From: Sulfurospirillum tamanense | GTDB lineage: Bacteria > Campylobacterota > Campylobacteria > Campylobacterales > Campylobacteraceae | Length of the DNA stretch: 64,000 nt | Assembly (NCBI RefSeq): GCF_016937535.1 | Contig: NZ_JAFHKK010000001.1 | Span: 62,001 to 126,000, forward strand | Direction of reading: 5' to 3' | Part shown: one piece after another, positions 48,030 to 56,994 of the stretch | Position numbering within the stretch: the first letter of the stretch is position 1 | Layout: each line of letters begins with the position of its first letter | Notes under the pieces: model-generated | Seen by the model: the letters and a program-made list of their open reading frames with translations, nothing else | Told to the model about the DNA's origin: nothing | Databases searched by the model: none | Position numbers and translations under genes: made by a program

Positions 48030-48058
48030 ATTTTACTGAAAGATGACCTCGAAGTCAA
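48030..48058 (-). promoter_or_regulatory. sigma70 promoter of the S10 ribosomal superoperon
   Basis: On the minus strand TTGACT (48053-48058) and TAAAAT (48030-48035) are separated by exactly 17 bp, a near-consensus housekeeping promoter. The leader to rpsJ would be roughly 50 nt. Confidence 0.8.
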
Positions 48059-48089
48059 GGATATAGGCACTTTTAGGGAATAAAGTGGC

Positions 48090-48120
48090 TAATCTTTTCC
48101 TTTTTGCAAGGAAAAGATTA
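48090..48120. terminator. Hairpin between radical SAM gene and rpsJ promoter
   Basis: Perfect 11-bp arms TAATCTTTTCC (48090-48100) and GGAAAAGATTA (48110-48120). It lies 15 bp past the radical SAM stop. The T-tract is on the + side (CTTTTTG), so as a minus-strand terminator it is not canonical. Confidence 0.5.
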
Positions 48121-48135
48121 CTTTTTGAGAAGACA

Positions 48136-49656
48136 TTATTGCGCTTGTGCTGTGTGTTTGCGTTGGCGTTTATTAGCAGGAGAGGGCTGAGTTTTGAAAA
48201 CATTACTTTCTGGGGTATTTTCTCTTAGAAATTTAGGGAGCTTACGCCCAGGAACGGCCATAATGTCTTCTATAATAAGCCCCTTTACAAAGCTTTCATC
48301 TTCGTGCATCTGGGTGATTAAATAGGTAAAAATTAGCCAAGAAAGCCTGTCTAAAGAGATTTGCCATGTGGATTCTGTTTGGCTATAAATCCATCCGCTA
48401 AAAGCCCCAAACCCCGCATAAACTTTTCCGTTACGCCATAATTTTGGAGCAGTTTTTTTGAAATTACCGCTGTTGTAGACCAAATCCCAAAACCGTGCAA
48501 ACCGCTTCATGCGTTGCATAGCAGCAAAAGGAACATCTTGTGTTTGCAACACCTCATAAGGTGGCGTGTCGGCGTAGACCATTCCCTGCTCTTCATCGTG
48601 ACGCGAAAGGGTGGTACCCGAGAGTTTTTTGAGCATCCCAATTTGAATTTCACACTGGGTTAGGGACTGAAGCATATCAAGGTTGCGCCCAAAATTGCCC
48701 AAATCCTCTCCAGGCAATCCCACAATCAAATCTACATGTAAATGCGCATGGGTGTGCTCTTGTAAAAAAGCGAGGTTTTGGGCAATTTTTGGGATGTTAA
48801 GCTTTCGGTGAATTCCTTTGGCGATGTCAGGATTGAGGGTTTGGATTCCGATCTCTAGTTGCAGCGAAGCAGGAGCAAACCTTGCAATGCGTTCTTTGAG
48901 CGCCTCGGGAAATCGTTCAGGAATCACCTCAAAATGGACAAAATACTCCCCCTCTTTTGCTAAGAAAAAATCCAACAACCGGGTCGCAGTAGCAATGCTC
49001 AGATTAAAGGTGCGATCGATGAATTTAAAATTTCGTACTCCCCGTTTCCACAGGGTTTCAAGGGCATCAAGAAAGAGTGGCAAGGGAATTTCGCGCACTT
49101 TTTTGTCTAACGATGAGAGGCAAAACTCGCACGAAAAAGGGCACCCGCGGCTAGCTTCCACGTAGCAGGTGCGATGGGCAATGTCATGGTCGGTGTAAAA
49201 AGCATAGGGCAAGATGAGGGTTTTCATGTCCACAGGGGACGCGCTAATGCGGTGTTGCGGCGGCTCGGACGTGGTTAAAAGTTGCGTTACAAGATTGTAA
49301 AATGCCACCTCTCCTTCTCCTTGGATAATCACATCTGCTTTGCCAAAATCCACGCGATGGGGAAGATGACTGGCTTCTGGCCCACCTAAAACCACCCAGA
49401 TTTGTGGGGCGATTTTTTTGATAATTTCCACCAATTCACGCACTTCGTTGGCATTCCAAATATACGCGCTAATGCCCACAATCTTGGGATTGCATGCCAA
49501 GATTGCCTCGGCGGCTTCGGCCACGTTTGTGTTGATCACAAATTCAAGGAGGCGTGCTTTGGGTTGCCACTCTTTGAGGTTGGCAAGCAAATAGCGCAAC
49601 CCCAAAGCGGTGTGGGCATAACGGGCATTAAAGGTGGTTAAGACAATATCGTGCAT
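48136..49656 (-). CDS. B12-binding-domain radical SAM protein (DUF4080 type)
   Basis: 506 residues from ATG 49656. N-terminal cobalamin-binding-like fold (IVGISAYIWNANEVRELVEIIKKIAPQIWVVLGGPEAS, about 60-100), radical SAM core with CPFSCEFC (C-X3-C-X2-C, about residue 164), and a C-terminal DUF4080-like region. Substrate unknown. An in-frame ATG at 49692 would add twelve residues including a palindrome-encoded TCK; its start lacks a ribosome-binding site. Confidence 0.8.
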   Translation of the reverse strand: MHDIVLTTFNARYAHTALGLRYLLANLKEWQPKARLLEFVINTNVAEAAEAILACNPKIVGISAYIWNANEVRELVEIIKKIAPQIWVVLGGPEASHLPHRVDFGKADVIIQGEGEVAFYNLVTQLLTTSEPPQHRISASPVDMKTLILPYAFYTDHDIAHRTCYVEASRGCPFSCEFCLSSLDKKVREIPLPLFLDALETLWKRGVRNFKFIDRTFNLSIATATRLLDFFLAKEGEYFVHFEVIPERFPEALKERIARFAPASLQLEIGIQTLNPDIAKGIHRKLNIPKIAQNLAFLQEHTHAHLHVDLIVGLPGEDLGNFGRNLDMLQSLTQCEIQIGMLKKLSGTTLSRHDEEQGMVYADTPPYEVLQTQDVPFAAMQRMKRFARFWDLVYNSGNFKKTAPKLWRNGKVYAGFGAFSGWIYSQTESTWQISLDRLSWLIFTYLITQMHEDESFVKGLIIEDIMAVPGRKLPKFLRENTPESNVFKTQPSPANKRQRKHTAQAQ

Positions 49657-49755
49657 CGGTTTTTCTTTACATGTAAGGTTTTGAGACAACATTATACTTC
49701 ATTTTTTTACCATCGGTTTGGTATACTTTTTGGGTTACTCATGTAAGGAATTCCC

Positions 49756-50829
49756 GTGAAAGCTCTTGAAACGTTGTACGAAAAACCCCCTATATTTCAC
49801 CATTTTCATGACCGAAAAGTGCGCGTTGAAACCCCAAACACTCTTGTCGTTGGCCCTAAAGGCGCAGGAAAAACAGCTCTGCTATTAGATTACCTCTCCA
49901 CCCTTCCTCCTAAATCTTTTCTTTACCTGAGCCTTCATGATGTGCGCCTTGACCCAAGAGAGCTAGGGGACGCGCTAGAAACGTTTTGCAAAACCACCCC
50001 GCTTACCCTTTTAGTCATCGACGATTACACGCCCGCACTGGCCCTTCCCCAGGACATTCCTCTTCTTCTTAGCTCCACCGATACTGCTTTACATGTAGAA
50101 GGATTTACCCGCATGCTTGTGGATGCCTTGGATTTTGAAGAGTTTATGGCCTTTAGTAAAGGAGCGGCTTCAAGCGAACATCTTTTTAACCTCTACGCCA
50201 ATCACGGCAGATCGCCTGCCCATGTGGCACTAGGTGAAACCGAACTTGCCAAAGCCCTGCAGACTTCGTTGTTATTAGATTTGTACGACCCTCTTTTAAT
50301 CACCCTGTTTCGCCACATGGCACTCTCGCAATCGCGCCCGCTCTCTTTGCACCACCTCTACCAATCCCTCAAACCCCATGTAAAGCTCTCTAAAGACAGT
50401 CTCTATAGCGCAGCAGCGCTGTTTGAACGCAAAGGGTTGTTGCATTTTGTCTCCAAATTTGACGCACCCAAAACGCCCAAAAAAGTCTACCTCAATGACT
50501 TTGCCCTCAAAAATGCCCTCACTTTTGAAAAAGATTTTTTACGGCGTTTTGAAAACATTGTCTTTTGTGAACTGCTCAAAAAACACACGACCATTTACTA
50601 CACCCCAGTAGTGGATTTTTACTTGCCTTTAGCCCAAGAAGCGCTGGTGTGCATTCCTTTTTTGCCACCAGAACTTATCTTGCGTCGCTTTGGGGGAATG
50701 GTCGAACATTTGCGCGGTCTTGGCATTAAGCGCCTCAGTGTTTTAAGTGTTGGCAATGAAGGCAGTGGCGAAAAAGAGGGAATCGTGTGCGAGATTATTC
50801 CGTTTTGGGAGTGGGCACTTCAGTGCTAA
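49756..50829 (+). CDS. AAA/DUF4143-like ATPase
   Basis: 357 residues, GTG start. Walker A GPKGAGKTALL at about 33-43, Walker B-like LLVIDDYTPAL near 86-96, then DFEEFMAF and a winged-helix region (SLYAAALFERKGLL-like) and a C-terminal nuclease-like or DUF4143-like part. Resembles bacterial AAA_14/DUF4143 ATPases of unknown role. Divergent from the radical SAM gene across about 100 bp with TATACT at 49721-49730. Palindrome at 50088 read as LHVE. Confidence 0.6.
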   Translation: MKALETLYEKPPIFHHFHDRKVRVETPNTLVVGPKGAGKTALLLDYLSTLPPKSFLYLSLHDVRLDPRELGDALETFCKTTPLTLLVIDDYTPALALPQDIPLLLSSTDTALHVEGFTRMLVDALDFEEFMAFSKGAASSEHLFNLYANHGRSPAHVALGETELAKALQTSLLLDLYDPLLITLFRHMALSQSRPLSLHHLYQSLKPHVKLSKDSLYSAAALFERKGLLHFVSKFDAPKTPKKVYLNDFALKNALTFEKDFLRRFENIVFCELLKKHTTIYYTPVVDFYLPLAQEALVCIPFLPPELILRRFGGMVEHLRGLGIKRLSVLSVGNEGSGEKEGIVCEIIPFWEWALQC

Positions 50830-50879
50830 ACATGCTTTACATGTAAAGATTTTGTGTAAAATTAGGATAAAGGAAACAG

Positions 50880-51431
50880 ATGTTATGTGGCATAGATGAA
50901 GCTGGACGAGGATGCCTTGCGGGGCCTTTAGTGGTCGCGGGATGTGTCTTAAATACTCCTATTGAAGGGCTCGCAGATTCTAAGGCCCTAAGCCCCAAGC
51001 GCCGTGACATCCTCTTTGCCCAAATTACCAAAAGTGCGTCTTTTAGAATTGTGTGGTTTTCCCACACCAAAGTAGACACCTTAGGCCTTAGTACCTGTTT
51101 ACACTACGCCCTAAGCCGCATCAAAGCCCATTTTAACACGCACGACATCCTCATGGATGGCAATTGCACTTTTGGGGTAGAGGGGATTCAAACCCTCGTT
51201 AAAGCCGATGCAAGTATCCCCGAAGTAAGTGCGGCTAGCATCTTGGCTAAAGTTGCAAGAGACCGCTACATGCTACGAATGCACACGCGCTTTCCGCAGT
51301 ACGGCTTTGATAAACACAAAGGTTACGGTTCGGCACACCACATGGAGCGCATTCAATCTTTAGGGCCAAGCCCTTTGCAACGTCACAGCTTTAAAATCAA
51401 GTCGCTCAGGCAGCCTTCGTTTTCATTTTAG
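50880..51431 (+). CDS. rnhB: Ribonuclease HII
   Basis: 183 residues; metal-binding GIDEAGRGCLAGPLVVAGC at 4-22, DSKALSPKRR, and DASIPEVSAASILAKVARDRYM near 118-139. Removes ribonucleotides from DNA. AAGGAAACAG before the ATG. TTTACATGTAAA at 50836 lies just upstream. Followed by copy B of the dispersed repeat and a hairpin. Confidence 0.96.
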   Translation: MLCGIDEAGRGCLAGPLVVAGCVLNTPIEGLADSKALSPKRRDILFAQITKSASFRIVWFSHTKVDTLGLSTCLHYALSRIKAHFNTHDILMDGNCTFGVEGIQTLVKADASIPEVSAASILAKVARDRYMLRMHTRFPQYGFDKHKGYGSAHHMERIQSLGPSPLQRHSFKIKSLRQPSFSF

Positions 51432-51458
51432 ATACACCTTCAAGGCAGAGCCCTGAAG

Positions 51459-51506
51459 GCTACGCTAACGCTGAGTTTTCCTCGGCGGAAGGCCCACGCA
51501 CTCTTA
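51459..51506 (+). repeat. 48-bp dispersed 3'-UTR repeat, copy B
   Basis: Gapless partner of 6544-6591, sharing GCTACGCTAACGCTGAGTT at one end and GGCCCACGCAC at the other. The centre is TTCC-TCGGC-GGAA, a stem whose bases differ from copy A but still pair. It starts 27 bp after the rnhB stop in sense orientation. Confidence 0.65.
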
Positions 51507-51534
51507 GTACTTGCTTTTTTTCAAGGGCTGATTT

Positions 51535-51554
51535 GAAAAAGGGTAACCTTTTTC
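51535..51554 (+). terminator. Terminator-like hairpin after rnhB
   Basis: GAAAAAGG-GTAA-CCTTTTTC, a perfect 8-bp stem with T-rich right arm, between rnhB and katA. Confidence 0.55.
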
Positions 51555-51594
51555 TATCAGTAGGCCTTAAGGCATTATGAGTAAAATTCCTAGA

Positions 51595-51609
51595 TAATAA
51601 AATTTATTA
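51595..51609 (+). promoter_or_regulatory. PerR/Fur-type 7-1-7 palindrome before katA
   Basis: TAATAAA-A-TTTATTA, a perfect 7-1-7 inverted repeat of the layout used by Fur-family regulators, ends 13 bp before the katA ATG and abuts the AAGGAGG ribosome-binding site. PerR control of katA is established in Campylobacter; the site here is predicted. Confidence 0.5.
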
Positions 51610-51622
51610 GTAAGGAGGGTTT

Positions 51623-53050
51623 ATGAGCAAGCAGTTAACCACCACCGCAGGCAATCCCATTGCCGACAACCAAAACAGCCAAAGTGCAGGGGCGAGAGGG
51701 CCTCTTTTGATGCAAGATTATCAGCTCATCGAAAAGCTTGCCCACCAAAACCGTGAACGCATCCCCGAGCGCGTGGTGCATGCCAAGGGCAGTGGTGCTT
51801 ACGGCGTGTTAGAAATCACCGAAGATATTTCCCGCTACACCAAAGCCACCGTCTTCCAAAAAGGTGAAAAAACCCGCATGTTGTTGCGCTTTTCTACCGT
51901 AGCAGGCGAGCGCGGTGCGGCAGATGCTGAGCGCGATGTACGCGGCTTTGCCATGAAGTTTTACACCCGTGAGGGCAATTGGGACTTAGTAGGCAACAAC
52001 ACGCCGGTGTTTTTCATTCGCGATGCGTACAAGTTTCCCGATTTCATCCATACCCAAAAGCGCCATCCCCATTCCAACATGCGCTCCAACACCGCCATGT
52101 GGGATTTTTGGTCTTTGAGTCCAGAATCCATCCACCAAGTCACCATCTTGATGTCTGACCGCGGACTTCCTAAAAGTTATCGTCACATCAACGGCTACGG
52201 CTCCCATACCTACAGCCTCATCAGCGCCAACAACGAGCGTTTTTGGGTGAAATTTCACTTTAAAACCCGCCAAGGTATCCAAACCCTCACTAACCGCGAA
52301 GCCGAAGCCATTGTCGCTAAAGACCGTGAGAGCAACCAGCGCGACTTGTTTGAGTCTATCGAAAAAGGCGATTTTCCCCAGTGGGATTTCCAAATCCAAA
52401 TCATGACCGAAGAACAAGCCAAGCATGCGGCCTTTAACCCGTTTGATTTGACAAAAGTGTGGCCACATGGAGAGTATCCCATCATCCCCGTGGGCGTACT
52501 TACTCTTAATGAAAACCCAAAAAACTACTTCAATGAGGTAGAGCAAGCCTCTTTCTCACCCTCAAACGTGGTGCCAGGCATCAGTTTTTCACCTGACAAA
52601 ATGCTCCAAGCACGGATTTTTTCCTATCCTGACGCGCACCGCTACCGCGTAGGCACGCACTACGAAATGCTTCCTGTTAATCGCCCCATTGTGGAGGTTA
52701 ACACCTATAACGCCGATGGCTCGATGAACTTTAGCGCAGGCATTAGTGGGGATGCATATTATGAACCCAACAGTTTTGATGGGCCCAAAGAAAACGCCGC
52801 CTTTGCCGAACCACCATTGGCTCTTGAAGGAGACGCAGACCGCTACGACCACCGTGATGGCAATGACGATTTTTCCCAAGCCAGAGCGCTGTTTAATCTC
52901 ATGAACGAAAGCCAAAAAGCCCAGCTTTTTAGCAATATTGCCGAAGCGATGGATGGGGTTCCAGCAGAAATTGTCGCGCGACAGATGAAGATTTTTGAGC
53001 ATGTTTCGCCTGATTACGCCAAGGGCGTACAAACAGCACTAGGAAAATAA
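51623..53050 (+). CDS. katA: Catalase (clade 3, haem)
   Basis: 475 residues. Distal histidine in [12 protein letters not shown] near 49, [17 protein letters not shown], asparagine in [12 protein letters not shown], and proximal haem tyrosine in [14 protein letters not shown] near 332-345. Decomposes hydrogen peroxide. Followed 1 bp later by the ankyrin gene, as in Campylobacter. Confidence 0.97.
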   Translation: MSKQLTTTAGNPIADNQNSQSAGARGPLLMQDYQLIEKLAHQNRERIPERVVHAKGSGAYGVLEITEDISRYTKATVFQKGEKTRMLLRFSTVAGERGAADAERDVRGFAMKFYTREGNWDLVGNNTPVFFIRDAYKFPDFIHTQKRHPHSNMRSNTAMWDFWSLSPESIHQVTILMSDRGLPKSYRHINGYGSHTYSLISANNERFWVKFHFKTRQGIQTLTNREAEAIVAKDRESNQRDLFESIEKGDFPQWDFQIQIMTEEQAKHAAFNPFDLTKVWPHGEYPIIPVGVLTLNENPKNYFNEVEQASFSPSNVVPGISFSPDKMLQARIFSYPDAHRYRVGTHYEMLPVNRPIVEVNTYNADGSMNFSAGISGDAYYEPNSFDGPKENAAFAEPPLALEGDADRYDHRDGNDDFSQARALFNLMNESQKAQLFSNIAEAMDGVPAEIVARQMKIFEHVSPDYAKGVQTALGK

Positions 53051-53051
53051 T

Positions 53052-53537
53052 ATGCACGTTACACCCGAAGAAGAAGCACGCTACGAAGAGCTCCAACATA
53101 TGGCGCTGGATTTTGCCAGAGGAGGACATACGGTGGCGCTCATGGCAATGGTGGGTGCGGGCATGAGTGTAAACTTATGTGATGCCAAAGGCAACACGCT
53201 GTTGATGCTTAGCGCTTACCATAACCATCTCAAAACGGCGCAGGCTTTGTTGCTTCAGGGTGCCAATGTAGACCAAAAAAACGACCGGGGACAAACCCCG
53301 CTTGCAGGGGTGTGCTTCAAGGGCTACGACGCCATGGCAAAACTCTTGTTAGAACATGGGGCAAACCCTTATGAAAACAACGGTTTGGGTGCCACGCCCG
53401 TCACCTTTGCCCTTCTTTTTGGGCGCAGAGAACTGGCCCAAACCCTCATCAGACACGGGGGCAAAAAGCCCTCGGTCTTTGAACGTTTTCTCTTGGGATT
53501 TGGACGGTGGTTTTCTTCTAAAAAATCTTCCGCTTAA
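53052..53537 (+). CDS. Ankyrin-repeat protein, KatA haem-delivery type
   Basis: 161 residues with three ankyrin repeats: GNTLLMLSAYHNHLKTAQALLLQGANVD, RGQTPLAGVCFKGYDAMAKLLLEHGANP, and GATPVTFALLFGRRELAQTLIRHG. In C. jejuni the ankyrin protein encoded beside katA (Cj1386) helps deliver haem to catalase; the same role is inferred here from position and size. Confidence 0.8.
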   Translation: MHVTPEEEARYEELQHMALDFARGGHTVALMAMVGAGMSVNLCDAKGNTLLMLSAYHNHLKTAQALLLQGANVDQKNDRGQTPLAGVCFKGYDAMAKLLLEHGANPYENNGLGATPVTFALLFGRRELAQTLIRHGGKKPSVFERFLLGFGRWFSSKKSSA

Positions 53538-53585
53538 CTTCACGAAAAAATCCTTACATGTAGACCTTTTTTGAGTAAATTAGCC

Positions 53586-53619
53586 CCTTTTAAAGCCCTT
53601 GATTTAGGGATTTAAAAGG
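53586..53619 (+). terminator. Hairpin after katA-ankyrin operon
   Basis: CCTTTTAAA (53586-53594) and TTTAAAAGG (53611-53619) form a 9-bp stem with an inner CCCT/AGGG pairing. No T-tract follows. Confidence 0.45.
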
Positions 53620-53636
53620 AATCTACTGCAAATGAC

Positions 53637-53663
53637 ATTTTTTGGAGTACAATTCCAAAAAAT
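53637..53663 (+). promoter_or_regulatory. Palindrome spanning a -10 box before the DUF2156 gene
   Basis: ATTTTTTGGA (53637-53646) and TCCAAAAAAT (53654-53663) form a perfect 10-bp inverted repeat whose centre contains TACAAT (53648-53653). Either an operator over the promoter or a hairpin in the leader; the start codon is 22 bp downstream. Confidence 0.4.
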
Positions 53664-53684
53664 CACCCCCCCAGGAGACCCCTC

Positions 53685-54665
53685 GTGCCAACCTTTAGTG
53701 TTCGCGGACACAAGCTTAAACACTTTGACATGAAAGCCAAAAGCCTGATGGAAAACCACCTTCAAGAGCTGGACATTAACATCAGCGACTACACCTTTGC
53801 AGCCAATTACATTTGGCTTTCCAATGTAAGCGGTTTTTACACCATCATCAACGACTCTTTTTGCCTTTTTGCCATGACGGGCAGCGAACTTTCCATGCTC
53901 TTGCCGCCCCTTGGAAAGAAAGAGAATTTTTACGATGCCGTCATGGAATGCTTTGCCATCATGAATGAAAACAACGCCTCACGCTACTACGCGCGCATCG
54001 ACTACGTGGCGGAAAAGATGCTTGAAACCTTCGTCAATGACCTTGAAGAAGGGACTATCATCTACGAAGTGTTGCAGGACTTTCTCGTGGAGCGCAAATT
54101 GGTAGACTACCTGTACAAAAGCGACGACCTCATCGAACTCAAAGGCAACGCGTACCACACCAAACGCAACGAGATTAACAAATTTAAAAAAGCCTATCCC
54201 AACTTTCGTGTCGCCCTTTTAGACCCCGAAGAACATGCCAAACCCATCATGCTCCTCTTTCACAAATGGGTGGGCGACCGCATCCGCTATATGCCCAAAG
54301 AAGAAGCGGAGCTGTTTTTGGAGGGCATTTACCAAGAACAACACGCCGTCAAACGGATGCTTAGCCATTTTAACGAGCTTGGTCTCATTGGGATTGTGCT
54401 GTATATTGATGAAGAGGTCAAAGGCTTTACGGTAGGGGAACGCATCAACCACGAAACCGCCAGCGTCATCATCGAAAAAACCGACTTTGAGATTTTGGGT
54501 TGTGCACAGTTTGTCTTCCGTGAGTTTTCTAAGATTTTAAAAGACACCTACGGGTCACTCTACATCAACGTGGGCGATGACATGGGTTTTGAAAACCTCA
54601 AAAAAGTGAAGATGAGCTACCGACCCGACCGCCTCATCCCCAAGTACACCATCTACCAAAAATGA
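53685..54665 (+). CDS. DUF2156 (phosphatidylglycerol lysyltransferase C-terminal-like) protein
   Basis: 326 residues, GTG start with AGGAG upstream. Two GNAT-like lobes typical of DUF2156: FAANYIWLSNVSGFYTIINDSFCLF early, GNAYHTKRNEINKFKKAYPNFR near 152-173, and QFVFREFSKILKDTYGSLYINVGDDMGFENLKKVKMSYRPDRLIPKYTIY. No membrane part, so not a full MprF. The acceptor is unknown. 4-bp overlap with the next gene. Confidence 0.8.
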   Translation: MPTFSVRGHKLKHFDMKAKSLMENHLQELDINISDYTFAANYIWLSNVSGFYTIINDSFCLFAMTGSELSMLLPPLGKKENFYDAVMECFAIMNENNASRYYARIDYVAEKMLETFVNDLEEGTIIYEVLQDFLVERKLVDYLYKSDDLIELKGNAYHTKRNEINKFKKAYPNFRVALLDPEEHAKPIMLLFHKWVGDRIRYMPKEEAELFLEGIYQEQHAVKRMLSHFNELGLIGIVLYIDEEVKGFTVGERINHETASVIIEKTDFEILGCAQFVFREFSKILKDTYGSLYINVGDDMGFENLKKVKMSYRPDRLIPKYTIYQK

Positions 54666-55075
54666 TTTGCAAACACGCGCGCGGGGAAGAGTTGCATGCC
54701 TTGCTGGAGATTGAAAACGCGTGTTTTGGCGAAAAAGACAGCCCTTTAACCAAGCGCACCATGGGCTATCATCTGAGGCGCGGGCGCATCATAGGGGCGT
54801 ACGAAGGGGGGGAACTACGCGGCTACATCCTCGTCTTCCCCCGTAAAATCCCGCGCGTTTATTCTCTTGCGGTTCACCCCAGTGCGCGCGGGCAGGGCAT
54901 CGCCCAAATGCTCCTCCAACACGCCTTACATGTAAACGCCCGTTTGCGCCTTGAAGTACGCGCAGACAACCTTGGCGCTATCGCGCTATATGAAAAATTG
55001 GGCTTTACATGTAAAGGGCTAAAAAAGGCGTTTTACCCTGATGGGTGCGATGCAAAGGTGTACGTTAGCCCCTAA
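54662..55075 (+). CDS. GNAT N-acetyltransferase (RimI-like)
   Basis: 137 residues; ENACFGEKDSPLTKRTM, acetyl-CoA loop VHPSARGQGIAQMLLQHAL near 85-103, and ADNLGAIALYEKLGFTCKG. ATGA overlap with the DUF2156 gene shows an operon. Two palindromes (54925, 55004) lie in it, read LHVN and FTCK; the conserved GF-T position of GNATs hosts the second. Confidence 0.85.
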   Translation: MICKHARGEELHALLEIENACFGEKDSPLTKRTMGYHLRRGRIIGAYEGGELRGYILVFPRKIPRVYSLAVHPSARGQGIAQMLLQHALHVNARLRLEVRADNLGAIALYEKLGFTCKGLKKAFYPDGCDAKVYVSP

Positions 55076-55087
55076 TCCTTGTTGCAG

Positions 55088-55122
55088 TTGGAACGCTTTT
55101 GCAACACTCCTTTTGTTATAAT
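55088..55122 (+). promoter_or_regulatory. TTGGAAC tandem operator and -10 box before two-component operon
   Basis: TTGGAACGCTTTTGCAAC (55088-55105) is a tandem repeat with 11-bp period; TATAAT follows at 55117-55122, 29 bp from the start of the repeat. The same 18-bp sequence with one change precedes the beta-barrel gene at 57631. Likely binding site of the response regulator encoded downstream. Confidence 0.6.
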
Positions 55123-55152
55123 CTTTTAACCGATTTTAACAAAAGGGAAACA

Positions 55153-56994
55153 ATGGGGCGCATGGTGGGGATGTGGGTTGTTGCTATTGCTTGTTTATGG
55201 GCCAAGCCCTTTGTCTTGCCTGAAACGTTTGATGCACACTCTCTCATGCCCCACACCCATTACCTGCTTACCCAAGAGACCGACCACACACCCCAAGAAG
55301 TCCTCAACCAATCCTCTTGGCAAGAAGCCCCGCATACCATCCTTTCCTTTGGCTTTGATGAGCGGTCCCATTTGTGGCTCAAAGCAAGCCTTGAAAACCC
55401 CCACGAAGAATCCCGCACCTTTGCTGTGCAATTTTTTCCACGCATCAACGAACACATTGCATTGTTTCAATGCGCCACCACTTGCCAACCGCTCTCCCTA
55501 AAAGCACCCCATTTTTACCTCCAGCCTACCTATGAAATCACCCTAGCACCACAGACACACGTCATCCTTTTGGCACACACATACTCTTTTGGAACCGCCC
55601 TCAAGGCAAAATGGCATCTTTTCTCCCTTGAGCAGGCACGCTACGACATGCTCGTTGATGCCGTAGTCCTAGCACTCTTTTTTGGCGCCATGGGAGCGTT
55701 GTTGCTCTACAACGGGTTTTTGTTTGTGTTTTTAAAGGACATTACTTACGGGTGGTACGTGTGTTATCTGGCCGCCATCAGCTTTCACCACATGATGTAT
55801 ACGGGTGTGGGCTACATGCTTTTTCCGCCGTGGTTTATGGACATGGTGCGCGATGCTAGCGGTTTGGTGTTCACGCTTTTCACGTTTTTTATGATGCTTT
55901 TTACGGGAGCGTATTTTAAAACGCACCGGCACTATCCGCGCTTTCACCGTTGGCTCAGCCTGCGGTACGTGCTTGTGGGTGGCGCGCTCTTGGGAAGCTT
56001 TTTTCCTGTCCTCTTTCAACCACTTTTAGCCCTTAACGCGGTGCTTGTCTTTTCCCTTTTGGGATTTGGGTACTACTTGTTAGCCAAGCGCAACCCTCTA
56101 GCACCCTATTTTGCCGCGGGCTGGAGCGTACTTATTGTGTCGCTTCTTTTGATGGCCTTTTTAAACCTTGGCACCTCAACCTTGTATGATACCCTCCCTT
56201 ACATTGCAGAAGCAGGCATCGTCTTTGAGGCATTACTGTTTTCTTTTGCCCTTGCGAGCCGTTTGCGCCTTTTGCAAAGGGCCAAAGAAGAGAGCGATCG
56301 CGCACTCTTGGCCCTCAAAGAAGAACAAAAAGCCCTCTTGCAATCCACTGTTGAAGAAAAAACTGCCAGTCTTAAAGAAGCCCTTGAACACAAAGAAGTT
56401 TTACTCAAAGAGCTAAACCATCGGGTAAAAAACAACTTGCAAATGATTGTTTCCCTTTTAAATCTTCAACTTCCCCGCGCCCAAAGTACAGAGGCAATTT
56501 CCATGCTTGAAGAGGCCCTAGGACGCGTGCGCACCATTAGCACTCTTCATGAAATCCTCAACCGCGAATCCCCCCAAGAAACACTGGAAATCGCTACGTA
56601 TTTTTCAGCGCTGGCTTCCCATGTTCAAGCCCTCTATGACCCTGAACAAAAAACCCATTTAACCCTTACATGTAAAGGAGTATTGCCCATTAAAGACCTC
56701 ATCTACTGTGGGTTAATTCTCAACGAACTCCTTAGCAACGCCTACCGCCATGCACGCGCTAAAGACCCTTTACGCATTGCCGTTGAAGCTGTTGCTTCGC
56801 CACAGGGCGCCTCTATCGTGGTTTCTGATTCTGGCGACCTGTTTTTGACGGAAAAAGAGACAAAGGGGCTAGGGCTCACCCTTGTGCAAACACTCGCGCG
56901 CCAACAGCTTGGCGGAACACTTACCCACTCCACCCAACAAGGATGCACATGGACACTCTCCTTCGCGCCAAGCACACCCCCATCCTCGTCGTAG
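55153..56994 (+). CDS. 7TMR-DISM sensor histidine kinase (HisKA_2 type)
   Basis: 613 residues from ATG 55153 (AAAAGGGAAAC upstream). Signal peptide, periplasmic 7TMR-DISMED2-like domain (about 25-160), seven-helix 7TMR-DISM region (about 168-370), short coiled coil, then DHp ELNHRVKNNLQMIVSLLNLQ with H423, and ATPase domain with ILNELLSNAYRHA and GLGLTLVQTLARQQLGG. May sense a carbohydrate or other extracellular ligand. Overlaps the response regulator by about 46 bp. Confidence 0.9.
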   Translation: MGRMVGMWVVAIACLWAKPFVLPETFDAHSLMPHTHYLLTQETDHTPQEVLNQSSWQEAPHTILSFGFDERSHLWLKASLENPHEESRTFAVQFFPRINEHIALFQCATTCQPLSLKAPHFYLQPTYEITLAPQTHVILLAHTYSFGTALKAKWHLFSLEQARYDMLVDAVVLALFFGAMGALLLYNGFLFVFLKDITYGWYVCYLAAISFHHMMYTGVGYMLFPPWFMDMVRDASGLVFTLFTFFMMLFTGAYFKTHRHYPRFHRWLSLRYVLVGGALLGSFFPVLFQPLLALNAVLVFSLLGFGYYLLAKRNPLAPYFAAGWSVLIVSLLLMAFLNLGTSTLYDTLPYIAEAGIVFEALLFSFALASRLRLLQRAKEESDRALLALKEEQKALLQSTVEEKTASLKEALEHKEVLLKELNHRVKNNLQMIVSLLNLQLPRAQSTEAISMLEEALGRVRTISTLHEILNRESPQETLEIATYFSALASHVQALYDPEQKTHLTLTCKGVLPIKDLIYCGLILNELLSNAYRHARAKDPLRIAVEAVASPQGASIVVSDSGDLFLTEKETKGLGLTLVQTLARQQLGGTLTHSTQQGCTWTLSFAPSTPPSSS

